Shown piece by piece: positions 1 to 9,907 of a DNA stretch of 64,000 nt. The DNA is from Talpa occidentalis (lineage: Eukaryota; Chordata; Mammalia; Eulipotyphla; Talpidae). Location: assembly GCF_014898055.3 (NCBI RefSeq), contig NW_023603184.1, positions 108,924,615 to 108,988,614 on the forward strand, in the 5' to 3' direction. Below the pieces are notes generated by a model that saw nothing but the letters and a program-made list of their open reading frames with translations, was not told the DNA's origin and searched no databases. Position 1 is the first letter of the stretch, and each line of letters opens with the position of its first letter. Both the position numbers and the translations under genes were made by a program.

Positions 1-199
1 TTCTTATTGCAAATGGCCCCTTGTTTAAAACATTGATGTATTATTTTGGAAATAATACATTAACCTTTGATTGTCTTTGTAATATTTAATACATATTATT
101 AAATACTCACATCTTGAGTGTATTTCACTAAGTTTTGATCTATGTGATAACTATGTAACTATTGAGATACAAAACTTTTCATCATTGTAGAAATTTTCT
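1..199. other. AT-rich non-coding edge of window
   Basis: I see no gene or recognisable repeat here. The sequence is AT-rich with stop codons in all frames. Confidence 0.4.
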
Positions 200-565
200 T
201 CATATCCCTTCTCAGTTCACTCAGGCCATGCATGGCTCTGAATTTGCCTTTTCTAGAAAGTCAAATAAGTGCATTCATAGAGTATGTGTTCTTTTTGTTT
301 GAGGTCTTTTCACTTAGCATAGTATTTTGCGATTCATACATGCTTTTTTGTATGTTAGTGACTTACTCCTTCTTACTGTTTAACATCCTGTTAGTATTTT
401 AATCTTTCTTTTTTCTGCCAATTACTATAGATAGAAATATTAGTCTTTTGTTTTGGCCATTCTGTTGTGTGCGGTATAACTTACTGTAGTTTTAATTTGC
501 ATTTCTGTAATGATTAATGATACTGAACATTTTTTCATGTAAATATTGGTATTTTTTCTTCTGTA
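200..565 (-). repeat. Old, decayed L1 fragment (ORF2 3' part, antisense)
   Basis: Read on the minus strand this resembles the end of L1 ORF2. Diagnostic pieces on the plus strand are the stretch around 308-345 (ctttt-cacttagcatagt, then gattcatacatg) and the stretch 490-540 (tttaatttgcatttctgtaatga, then gaacattttttcatg). The middle part is deleted or diverged, and no frame is open. Family and exact ends are uncertain. Confidence 0.5.
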
Positions 566-1985
566 TCACTGTTTTTAAGGAGAGGTATGTGTTTGTGAAA
601 GAGAAGAAGCCAGTGATCTCAATTTTCTATTTTATTTCAAGTAGTATTTTAGCTCCCTGACATCCTTAGCTAACTGTGCATTAGAGTGATACTGCCAAAG
701 AAGAAATACAGACTGAAGTTTTATGTTGATATAGAATTAATTGATAAAACCTGGGGTCAAAAACTCTGTGCTCAAGACACCCTCTGTTTAATGAATGACT
801 GCAGATTCTTCATCCTCAAGAGAATCTGGTTACACAGGTGTAAAACTGCCACTGCTCTGGGTGCACCTCTATAGTCAGGTCTTAAAGTTTGACATTCTCT
901 AAAAATAAAATCCCATGAGGTTCAAATTTTGAACATAAAAGTGTAGAATGAACTCTTATATTCAAAGAATGTTTTCAAATTATTTTTAAAATTCCGTTTC
1001 TTTAAATAGAATTTTTAATTGAAAGATGTTAGATACATTTAAAAAAGTTTACAAGATACTGTTCTAAAAGTATAAGTTACAATTTGTGAGATGCTTTTTC
1101 TGATTTCACAAGGTTAATTCTCTTCAAATAACATTGAACACAAATACAGTCTTTTTAAATCTTTACTATAATCAGACTTTCTTGCACACAAACACAAAAG
1201 ACATAAAAATAAAATTCTGTATAATTTTAAACTCTTCTAGTAAAGTGGTTCTAGAAATATTTATTCTCTCTCCACATATATGTGTGTGTGTGTATGTGTG
1301 TATATAAGTAAACTTGACATGTAGACTTGAGTTCCTTTTTTTTTTTTTTACAAAGTGGAATACTATTAATCTCACTTCACAAAATTCTTGTAACAAATAG
1401 TAAAACAATGGTATGGAAATATTTATGTGAATGGATTTAGCTGAGACAGAGGTAGGGCTTTCATAGACTCTTATGGGGAATTTACCCTGGAGATTTTCAG
1501 ATGACCTGGTCAAGTTTTGGGTATCAGGGAAAGTTTGAGGACCCTGAAATAGGTACCAGCCTCCTCCCTCATTTTTATGGAGGTTCAGGAGTTTTGTGCA
1601 AAAAAACATATCCTGGCCATGAAAGAGATCAGGTCATTTACAGCCATGGTCAGTATAAGATGCTAATTTGAAAGAATCCAGATTATAGGTGAGGGCAAAG
1701 GAAATTCTGAAAGAAAAACTCATACCTAGATATAAGGTGTCTGGGAGGATGGGTCAGACCTTGTGAGGTTCCAAGGGTTAGGAAAAAACTTAGTTCAGAA
1801 TAAATCATGAAGGTGTTCTGGAGTCCTCTCTACTCCAACTCCCAGTGTCTGACTTTCCATAGCGTCTCTATGTCCTGTGGAATGTAGTAGGTGATAAAAA
1901 GAGGAGATTGTATTCTTAGAGCCTGCAGCAGGATCTGGGCACTAGGACAGAAGGGTTGGAGAGAGACCAGATGGTATGCTACTGA
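566..1985. other. No gene recognised; short GT microsatellite and T-tract
   Basis: About 1.4 kb of AT-rich sequence. It holds a short (GT)n tract near 1278-1304 and a T-run near 1336-1350. Open frames at 686-874 (+) and 1172-1609 (-) have low-complexity composition and match nothing I know, and the second runs through the microsatellite. I treat both as chance frames. Confidence 0.5.
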
Positions 1986-1989
1986 ACGT

Positions 1990-2110
1990 GGTGATCTGTA
2001 GAAAGACAGAGTGTCATAAACCTAATGCCTTACCAAAGACCCCATCTCCAAATATCATCACATTGGCCATTAGGGATTCAGCCTGTAAAGTGGGGGAGGG
2101 GCACAATATA
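1990..2110. repeat. Possible ancient interspersed repeat
   Basis: The stretch cccatctccaaatatcatca followed by cattggccattagggattca resembles a motif common in old mammalian repeats (catctccaaatacagtcacattggggttaggg type). Family not assigned. Confidence 0.3.
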
Positions 2111-4475
2111 GGTAGAATAAACAAAATATTAGGAAAATGAAAATAATTACAAACAACTAGTGAATACCATCTGGACATGAGCTATTTTAGAGTAATTCCA
2201 AATTCTAATGCTCCAAAGGGAATGTGTGCATCCCAGGGATAACCAGACTCCTGGAGTCATCAGCCAGTGCCCCTCCCTCCTACCTCTTCCCCGACACAGG
2301 GGCCTCTGCTCCTGCTCCTACCTGCTTGTTCTGTCATTGGAGCCTCAAGCCTCGCTCTCTGGGCACAGAGGGGTCGGCTCTCCTGCCTTCTGGGACCTGT
2401 GGAAGGGGTTTCCAAGGTCAAAGCCCTTTCTTCCAAAGGCAGAGAAGAGATCTAGGTTTATTTATTTATTTTTTTTTTTCCATTTCTCATGTACCCTTGG
2501 GGCTAGGTGGGGAGGGAAGTGGGAGCTCCTGGTGGTGCTATGACATGGCACTGGATTTTGAGTAATAAATTTGCTGTGGTTTGGAAAAAGCAAACACTGC
2601 ATCTATAAACTATCTGTCATCAATTTTTGTGAAAATTGATGCATTATTTTTAATAATGCATATCAATTTTTTTAATGAAGTTTCTGTAATAGTGTGGTGT
2701 TAGCATATACTGGAAGATGCTTTTTAAACTCCTTTTCCTTTCAGATCAGTGGGAAATGTAAACTGTTGAGAGCTAGTTAACTAGTTTTGGCCTGTTCTGT
2801 TTTTGTGTTTTATTATTTATCATGGACTTTTCTGAGCACTTTGAAGGTCCTGGTAGGTGGTGCCTCACAAATAAGGTGAGTGTTGCCTCAAGGTTCCATG
2901 CAGAGATGACTGGCAGCAACAATTATTTCAACAGGACACTCCATTGTGATGAAGCTGGAAAAAGGCTTTTGTTCTAAAAAAACTCAAGGACATGAAGCAG
3001 ATGCATGTCTTAGAGCTAAGACCCATTTCTCAAATAAGAGCTTCAGAGCAGAATGCTAAAGCAGTTTAGTAAACATTTACTCAAATGATATAAATGAAGA
3101 GTATGTATTTGGTAGGGAATCTTACTGAATTGGATTTGTTATGACATAAAGTAGTAAAGAAACACTAATAAAATATAGAAAGTAAAAGATCTTTACCGTG
3201 AATTTCTTATCTTCAATTTATCTGTTTAATCAAAGTATTCATAGTAGAGGGATAAGCTGTTATTTACTTATTTAAAACATATTTTCATAACACTACTTTT
3301 TGCTAGGCCCTGTAAGCCAGGAACTAGTATACCTGCTTAACTGCTGCTAACCTATAGTGTTATATATACATATAATTAAAGTTACAGTTTTTTCCTTATG
3401 GTTATCACTTTTCAAGTTATGTTCAAGAAATCTTTGTTAGCCCTAAATTCATGAAGAAATTTTTCTATGTTTTGATGTTGAAGATTTTTAGCTTGCCTTT
3501 CACATTTTAATCTAAAATTTATTTGTAATAGATTTTTGGATGTGGTGTGAGCTAGACATTAGTATTCATTTTTTAAAAATATTCTATCAAATTGACCTAG
3601 CTTCATTTATTCATTTATTTATTTATTATTTATCCATTTATTATCTCTCTTCCTTCACTCAGTTGAGATTGCTTCTATACAGGCTTATACTCCCCAGGCA
3701 GGAAATTGGAATGTTCATCTCTGAGGAAATGTAGAGCTCAAAATTGAGTATATCTTAATGCTTTTTATCCAATTGAAAGAATTTGGTGGGTAATCTGAAA
3801 ACATTTAAATGATTCTAAGATGTTGATCATAGCTATGGAAACTATGTCCTTAGTTGGATATTTGCTCAAGACTAAGTTTCATGAACTTCCCATATTTGAA
3901 AAATTTCTCAATTTTGTATTTTACTGTGTGTTTGAACTTTAGTTACCTCTTCTAAGCTAACATGTCCTCAAATGTTTGGACCCATATTCTTTCACCTTTT
4001 TTCATTCTTCCTTGAAGGATGTGCAGTTCTTTTCTGGTCTCATCAATTCTCTATAATATCTTCTCAAACACTACCACTAGAAATCTGTTACAGAATTCAA
4101 TTCTGTTTCTCCTACCCCTACTGTCGGCACTGTAAGGTCATTGATATCACAGTCTGTCTCCTAGTTTATAGTTGTACCAAATATTTTGCAGCTACATAGC
4201 ATGCATAGCCATCTTTCCTACTCCTCATATTTTATAGTTTCTTTACCACCTGCTATTAAGTTATTAAGCCAATGTTACATATTGATATTTTTTATTACAG
4301 TGTGCCCCACTGTATCACCAGTGATTGAATCAGTCAGGATAGCATCATTTATACTGTGATAATAAACAATCCCCAAATATGGGTGCTTAAATAAAATTAA
4401 TTTTTTTGTCGTTGTTTGCTGATGCAAGTTTGCTTCAGCCCAGGAGACTCTACTGGGTTGCTGTTATCCTTGTTT
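2111..4475. other. No gene recognised; GC-richer pyrimidine block inside
   Basis: From 2230 to 2450 the sequence is GC- and pyrimidine-richer, and three overlapping + frames stay open there (2208-2565). All three end in a homopolymeric T-run that gives poly-Phe, and none resembles a known protein, so I take them as compositional. The remainder to 4475 is AT-rich and featureless. Confidence 0.45.
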
Positions 4476-4489
4476 TGAGTTGGTATTTC

Positions 4490-4765
4490 TTTTTATTTTT
4501 TTAAAGATTTATTTATTTATGCATACAAGAGCTGGGGTACAGGCCGGAGATGCGGGGGGTGAGAGGATTCACCAGAGACAGAGTGGGGAACATAACAGGC
4601 AGACTGAATGAAGTACATTGCTGAGGGGAGCAGTGGGTGAGAAAGGAGAGGTCTGCTGTGCCATGTGGGTTGCTCCCTGTGTGGCCTGGGATGGAACTCT
4701 TGCTGCAGAGGTTGCAGATTGCTTCATAGTGTGGTGCTTAACCCCTGCGCCACCAGGGAGGCCCC
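4490..4765 (-). mobile_element. tRNA-derived SINE, full length, minus strand
   Basis: This copy is inserted in reverse. The T-rich tail (ttttattttt, then tttatttatttatgc) is at the left, and the tRNA-like head, read as gcgccaccagggaggcccc, is at the right. A perfect 14-bp TSD (TGAGTTGGTATTTC) flanks it at 4476-4489 and 4766-4779. It belongs to the tail subtype containing 'gagctggggtacaggcc'. An open frame at 4569-4781 (-) is the SINE itself and is not a gene. Confidence 0.9.
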
Positions 4766-4779
4766 TGAGTTGGTATTTC

Positions 4780-5274
4780 AAGCAGTTTTGATCTTCATAT
4801 CAATACGTGATTCTACTATCACCATAATAAGGAAGAAAGTCTGGCAATTTGAACACTGTGTTTAAATGCTTCTGTCTAGAAATGACACAGATATTTTTCC
4901 CTCAAATTCTTTGATCCAAGTATGGCTATGACCATGCTATTTTCAACAGGTAGGAAGAATCATATTATGTAGTATTAGTAATGCATACCACAGGAGATAA
5001 TGCATCTCCTAAACAATAAAAGGATGCTATAGATAAAAATAAGTTGAGAATATAAAAAGCCCTTGGCAGGGGGATGTTGGAATAGAAAATTTTGAAGAAA
5101 TCAATGTATTAGAAGTATTGAGAAATTTCTGGAAAATGGAACAAAAATAAATAGAGATGAGACATTTGTTAGAATTCTATGTTTAGTCCAGCTATCAATC
5201 AAATATGAAGGTAGAATAAAGATGTTTCTGAGGGCAAGTTATCAAACATTTGCTTCTGATGCATTTTTTTTTCT
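4780..5274. other. No gene recognised
   Basis: AT-rich unique sequence between a SINE and a truncated L1. Nothing identifiable. Confidence 0.5.
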
Positions 5275-5290
5275 TGGATATCTCATTTTT

Positions 5291-5542
5291 TTTTTTTTTT
5301 TTTTTAGTTATATTCAATTTTTTTTTTTTTTTCTCTTTTTTTAATTTAAATTTTATTTTTATATTCCCCATACAATTATAACCCCCTTATTTTTACCCCA
5401 AGCCCTCCTTTCCCCGCCCCCCGCAGAGAGTCTTTTGTTCATAGTTATTTGTTGATTTTGATATTTTCTTTCTTATAGTTATTCTTTTTCCTGGTCCCTT
5501 ATTTAAGTTTTCTAGATTCCTCCTATGAGTGAGACCATCTGG
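5291..5542 (-). mobile_element. 5'-truncated young L1 3' end, minus strand
   Basis: Read on the minus strand this is the very end of L1 ORF2 (…gatggtctcactcatagg…), then the 3' UTR with a G-rich run (ggcggggaaaggagggc, plus-strand C-run around 5400-5422), then an A-rich tail seen as T-runs at 5291-5332. The order matches 61915-62120 of the full-length L1 in this window. A perfect 16-bp TSD (TGGATATCTCATTTTT) lies at 5275-5290 and 5543-5558. Only ~250 bp was copied, and it belongs to the 3' UTR type without the 'gcatacattgtgcaaaaatg' segment. Confidence 0.88.
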
Positions 5543-5558
5543 TGGATATCTCATTTTT

Positions 5559-6784
5559 AAAGGAATATCTCTTCAGTAATCTGAGTGCTATCATCGCTAC
5601 CTCATAGGCAGGCCATGTACTTCCTAATCCACACTGTGTCAATGGGTCTTAAGCATTAGTAAATGAAAGAATAGTCAAAGCTTAGTTCCTTCTGTTTAAC
5701 TGTTTTGGGATCGCTTGTTTGTGTTAGGACTGGGGTGACTGAAATTTTTTCCCTGAGGACCTCCCTGTGAAATCCTAAATCCTTTAATGAACAAGCTCAG
5801 CCCCATTCCTTATCTATTTTATCACCACCATTATGACCTTTTCCTCCTCTTTGGTATTGGTATGTGGGTCATAGTGGTAAGAGAAATCCTAAGGCCAGGT
5901 GATTTCTCAGTGCTGTAGTTACGTTTCTTTTAAGTAGAAAATGAATGTATTTTGGTTGATTTCTGTCACAGGAAGATATTAGCCATAGAAGACAAGTAAA
6001 GTTTTCACATAATTTATAATCTCTGCATAAGTAGAGATAACTTTAGTGCACATAAAAACATGGAAAAGAGATCGGGACAATAACTGCTGTAAGAATTCAC
6101 ATCCAGGGCTTAGCTGGTATGGTCAGGAGCAGCTGCCTGGGATGGGACTGATTGTATTTTGATTGACTTATTTAAATGATCAGAAATGTCATGGATTGAG
6201 AGTGGGAAAGAGTTAGCCTGAATAAAGACCCCATTGTGGTGGTATACATAATAGCAGTAATAATAATAATGATTATTATTGATAATGATTATAACTACAA
6301 CTCAATAATGATTATAACTACAACTTAATAATTTTAGTTAATTAATTCACATTCTCTATTCCTAACCCCAATACCATAACTATGGGACCTACATTAATAT
6401 GACATTTGCTGGCAGGCTATTTAGAAATTTTAAAATTCTCAGTATCCCTTAAGCCATGCAAATCAGGCATTGTTCTAAAATAGATCTTTCCCAGAGAGAA
6501 CAACTTGCACGAAGATTGTACAAGTCCAAATTTCCATTACTTCCCAAGATTCACAGATCTTCTGTCATCCCAAGACATCACAGAATCACCAACATGCTAT
6601 AATAAGAACACTTAGAGTAGGGACAGAAGGGATCTGGAACAGTAGGACATGCAAACTTCAATCTAGTTACAGGATGTCTCTGTTCACACCTTGTGAGTCT
6701 TTGCTATTTTTAATCTTCAGCAGTGTAGAATCCTGGCAACATAGTACAGAGCCTTAATTGTGGTTCTTGGCTGCAGAGCTCAGG
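5559..6784. other. No gene recognised; contains a 23-bp tandem duplication
   Basis: Unique AT-rich DNA. A TAA/ATT-rich simple tract at 6259-6281 leads into two head-to-tail copies of a 23-bp unit at 6282-6304 and 6305-6327 (beginning ataatgattataactac). Confidence 0.5.
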
Positions 6785-7025
6785 GGTTAGAGCACTAGTC
6801 TTGTTAAATGGTTCTGGCATCAGACTGAGTTCAAATCCTGACTCTTCCACTCACTAGCTGTGTGACTTTTGGTAAATTACTAAAGTATTTTAAACTTCAT
6901 TTCCTCCACATGAAAAAAGGATAATAATGGTAATGCTAGCTTCATTGCTTTCTGGAGACTTAACAGTATAGTCCATATGAAACACCAGTGTTAAGCATAT
7001 AGAAATACTTTATTGCTATTGACTC
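6785..7025 (+). repeat. MIR SINE (ancient), plus strand
   Basis: The tRNA-related head and core are recognisable: 'ggggttagagcact', then 'gttcaaatcctgactcttcc', then 'ctagctgtgtgacttttgg'. The tail region ('taagcatatagaaat') resembles the end of MIR. Divergence is high, as expected for this ancient family. No TSD can be read. Confidence 0.8.
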
Positions 7026-7172
7026 TTTTTCAGTATTGTTTACCAAACTAGGCAGAAATTGGTGCCTCATATCAGACCCCAAAATCCTAATGGATAATTT
7101 TGTTTTGTCATTAAAAAACAAAACACTGGGGAAGTCCTACAAATTATTCTGGGGGAGGTTAGAAATACTTCT

Positions 7173-7417
7173 GGGTTAATTATAATAAAGGAAAAATCAA
7201 AACCAACAAGCAACTATAAACCGGAGACATATGGGGGGTAAGGGGGGTGAGTAGGAGAGGAGGGATTAGTGTCAAAATAAGGGGTGGTGGGAATTGTATG
7301 GGGAATATAACCAAAGTGAAAATGCATACATTGTGCAAAAATGAAGAGTTATATAAAATAAAATATATTAAAAATTAAAAAAATAAAGAACTATAAGAAA
7401 GAGGAAGACAAAAAAAA
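7173..7417 (+). mobile_element. 5'-truncated L1 3' UTR with A-rich tail
   Basis: Contains 'aaatcaaaaccaacaagcaac', a G-rich run at 7224-7268, 'attgtatggggaatataac' and an A-rich tail ending near 7417. A 12-bp duplication AGAAATACTTCT lies at 7161-7172 and 7418-7429. Unlike the full-length L1 at 56-62 kb, this copy carries an extra segment (around 7317-7350, 'gcatacattgtgcaaaaatg') before its tail. The L1 at 14.4-14.8 kb has the same segment. Confidence 0.85.
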
Positions 7418-7439
7418 AGAAATACTTCTAGGAACTTGT

Positions 7440-8070
7440 ATTCTGTTTGTTATAGGACAGGGAGAGGGGCAGCCCAAACCCCGCAAACCTGCCTATTCTA
7501 AATGGGTTCTGCCATCCGCCGCATCAACACAAAACATAGGAGACTTTAATGGGAAGGAACTTTAATAAAACTAGGAAACAATACAGGTAAGGCAAAGAGT
7601 CTAGTTTCTAAATGAAACACCCAAAGTTACCCGTCCCCTCGTGGGTAAAAGTCCATCCATATGGGATCGGCCCAGAACAAGGCCCCAAAGCCTGCTACAA
7701 GTCTAAAGCATCTTCCAGTGGGGACCCACAGCAAAGGGTCAGAAACAACCGGACAAGCCCGGAAGGAAAAGAGCAAAATCAACATCAAGATAAAAGCTGC
7801 CATTGTCACCTCCCCACAGGCCTCACCCACATCTGTGTCACCCAGTCCATGACCAAAAGACAAGCGCAGTTTCTTTACGTGTCTCTAGGCTCCATGCGCC
7901 TCCTCCAGGTCTCCTGGCTCCATCCTGCTTCCTTCCTTAGTCTCTTCTCCAGCTTCTCCTCTTCCTGCTCAGCTCCACCCTCCCTTGGGTGGGGCAGGGA
8001 ACCTCCCCCTTTCCTGGGGACCACCCTGTTGCATGTTAACATGAAAGAAAAGACGCACTAGGTAATCACT
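7440..8070. other. Unassigned GC- and CpG-richer block, possibly LTR or other transposon
   Basis: Base composition changes sharply against both flanks. Antisense reading shows an ATTAAA-type signal (plus-strand tttaat near 7550 and 7565) and a pyrimidine-rich plus-strand stretch at 7890-8000. Frames open at 7612-8061 (+) and 7627-7863 (-), the latter with one hydrophobic stretch, match no protein I know. I could not find convincing TG...CA ends with a duplication, so the LTR reading is a guess. Confidence 0.3.
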
Positions 8071-8164
8071 AAAAAGCAACCTATTTTAGGTGTCAGAAGG
8101 CATTAGAATAAAATGTCCTTCAGTTCTCAAACTTCTTTATGATTAATACTATTATAAAATAAAA

Positions 8165-8277
8165 ATAGGTAACATTTATTGACCACTTACTTGTGCTAAA
8201 TTGGTACCTTATAGGCAGTATCTCATTTATGAGATATGTATTGTGTTTTCTTCATTGTACAATATTATCCCCACTTT
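8165..8277 (-). repeat. MIR SINE, right-hand part, minus strand (split by SINE)
   Basis: 'aacatttattgaccacttacttgtgct' and 'tatctcatttatgag' are the antisense start of a MIR. The copy continues at 8530 after the inserted SINE. Confidence 0.65.
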
Positions 8278-8529
8278 CTTTCTTTTTTTTTTTTTAAAGA
8301 ATTATTTATTTATACAAGAACTGAGGTACAGGCCAGAGGCGGAGGAGGGTGAGAGAATTCACCAGAGACAGAGCGGGGAGCATAACAGGCATATGGACCT
8401 AAAAACACTGCTGAGAGGAGCAGTGGGCGAGACAGAAGAGTTATCTCCCTGGCTGGCTGGGAATTAAGCCCGCGCTGTGGAGCTGCGGACAGCTTCACAG
8501 TGCTGTGCTCAACCACCAGGGAGGCCCAC
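8278..8529 (-). mobile_element. tRNA-derived SINE inserted inside a MIR, minus strand
   Basis: T-run and 'attatttatttatacaagaa' at the left, antisense head 'caaccaccagggaggccc' at the right. The target CCCCACTTT is duplicated at 8269-8277 and 8530-8538. The host MIR resumes in register on both sides. It is the 'aactgaggtacaggcc' tail subtype. Frames at 8201-8467 (+) and 8310-8516 (-) are SINE sequence. Confidence 0.88.
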
Positions 8530-8670
8530 CCCCACTTTATTTCTAACAGATAAGGAAACTCTTAGAAAGACTAAGCAACTTAGTCATGGCCACTTTGCTA
8601 GTAAGAGTAGAGAATGGAGATAACCCCGGGCAGTATGATTTCAAGTCCTCTTAGTCATTTTGCTCTAGGG
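8530..8670 (-). repeat. MIR SINE, remaining part, minus strand
   Basis: 'aacagataaggaaactcttag' and 'aacttagtcatggccactttgctagtaag' match the antisense MIR core (gatgaggaaactgag…cttgcccaaggtcacacagctagtaag type). It continues the fragment ending at 8277. Confidence 0.7.
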
Positions 8671-8890
8671 CATAGCACAAGTGTGGGGCTCTTGGCTAGA
8701 TTTTCTCAGTAGAGTAGCAGGTTCAGATGGGAAATTAATGGAAGATAAGATTGGTTGGATCTTTTGGGGCTGAATTATGCAGAGTTTTCAATGCAAAGGA
8801 ACTCTAGAAAGTTTACATTGATCACTTAAAAATTTATTCTGTTCATCTGTTTGTGTGTTGGGGACATTATCATGGGGAATGATATCATTT

Positions 8891-9902
8891 TGTGGAGTTG
8901 TGGGGTCCTCGGTTCACTCTGGGAAAGATTTCACCAGAACTCCCGGTTCAGCGGCATGTGGCGAGTTTCCCAGGTGAGTTTCTCCATGAGACAGAGACAT
9001 TAGTTATATTTAAAGAGCATGTTTATTAGGGAAAAGGAAAGGGACAGGTTTTGCTAAGAAAGGCCTGCATGGTTGCAGGCAGGTGGCCTTGAGGAGAGGG
9101 GCCTCCCCTGAGGGAGGTCAGTGAGAAGTCCCGATATGATACAGGTCACGGGCAGGCAGGAGGCTGCTGCCCTGCAGAGGGAGAGAGTTGGTAAAAGGAA
9201 GCACCTGCATAGTCACAGGTGGGCAGTGGGAGTGCTGCCCCGAACCTGTGCAGAGACTGCATTGATACAGTCCTTTTCTCTTTGGGAGGGGTCACTTCTC
9301 CATGGATTGGCCTGTTTGTTGCCGATGTTGGGTAAGAGGCAAAACTAGAAAGGGACCAGAGAGTCCAGGGTGGGCTCAATCTCCATATCTTTACCCTTAG
9401 GACTGTGCTCCACTCCCTATAGCATTTGATCCTGCTTGGGTCTCCTGCCTCATGATAAGGTACTGGTGCCTAAGGGTCACGACCTCTACAGCTGGGTTAA
9501 TGGTCATGTTATTCCCCTTGACCCTCCACTTCCTTGTGTGAGTCAGGTTTTAGTCTTGTGAGGTCTCCTTTGCAGTTTTTCTATTCTTGTACTCCATCAG
9601 GGAACACATATGAAAAGTCGATGCAGGGGCCAGGAATGAGGAAGCCCACATAGAAAAAGACAAGATGGCCCTGACACCCGTACCACTGATACCATCAAAC
9701 CGAAACTGAAGCCATACACAGGAGAAAAACAACTCGGCTCCATGAAAAACAACTTTGCTCCGCCTAAACCTGTTTCCCCCTTGCCAGTCCAGTTTACCTG
9801 CCTAACCTCTCTTCACCCTGTAAAAGGGACATCTCTCCCTACAGTGGGCGCAGCTTCACGGACCCCCACTTTGGGTCTGTGAGGACTGCCCGGGGCGCAA
9901 CA
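8891..9902 (-). mobile_element. Probable solo LTR of an endogenous retrovirus, minus strand
   Basis: A GC- and CpG-rich block with sharp edges. The plus-strand reading starts TGTGGAGTTGTGG and ends GGGGCGCAACA, so the minus-strand element begins TGTTGCGCCCC and ends CTCCACA, the usual TG…CA form. A 5-bp duplication CATTT lies at 8886-8890 and 9903-9907. A minus-strand AATAAA (plus-strand TTTATT at 9022-9027) sits ~130 bp from the LTR 3' end, as expected for an R/U5 boundary. I see no gag, pol or env sequence beside it, so it is a solitary LTR. Small frames at 9121-9348 (+), 9146-9379 (-) and 9550-9732 (-) lie inside it and are not taken as genes. Retroviral class is uncertain. Confidence 0.62.
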
Positions 9903-9907
9903 CATTT

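Noticed and set aside
7612..8061. 149-codon + frame that could be a small gene
   Set aside because: Low-complexity Ser/Pro/His-rich composition and overlapping open frames on both strands point to base composition. No domain, no splice or start context.
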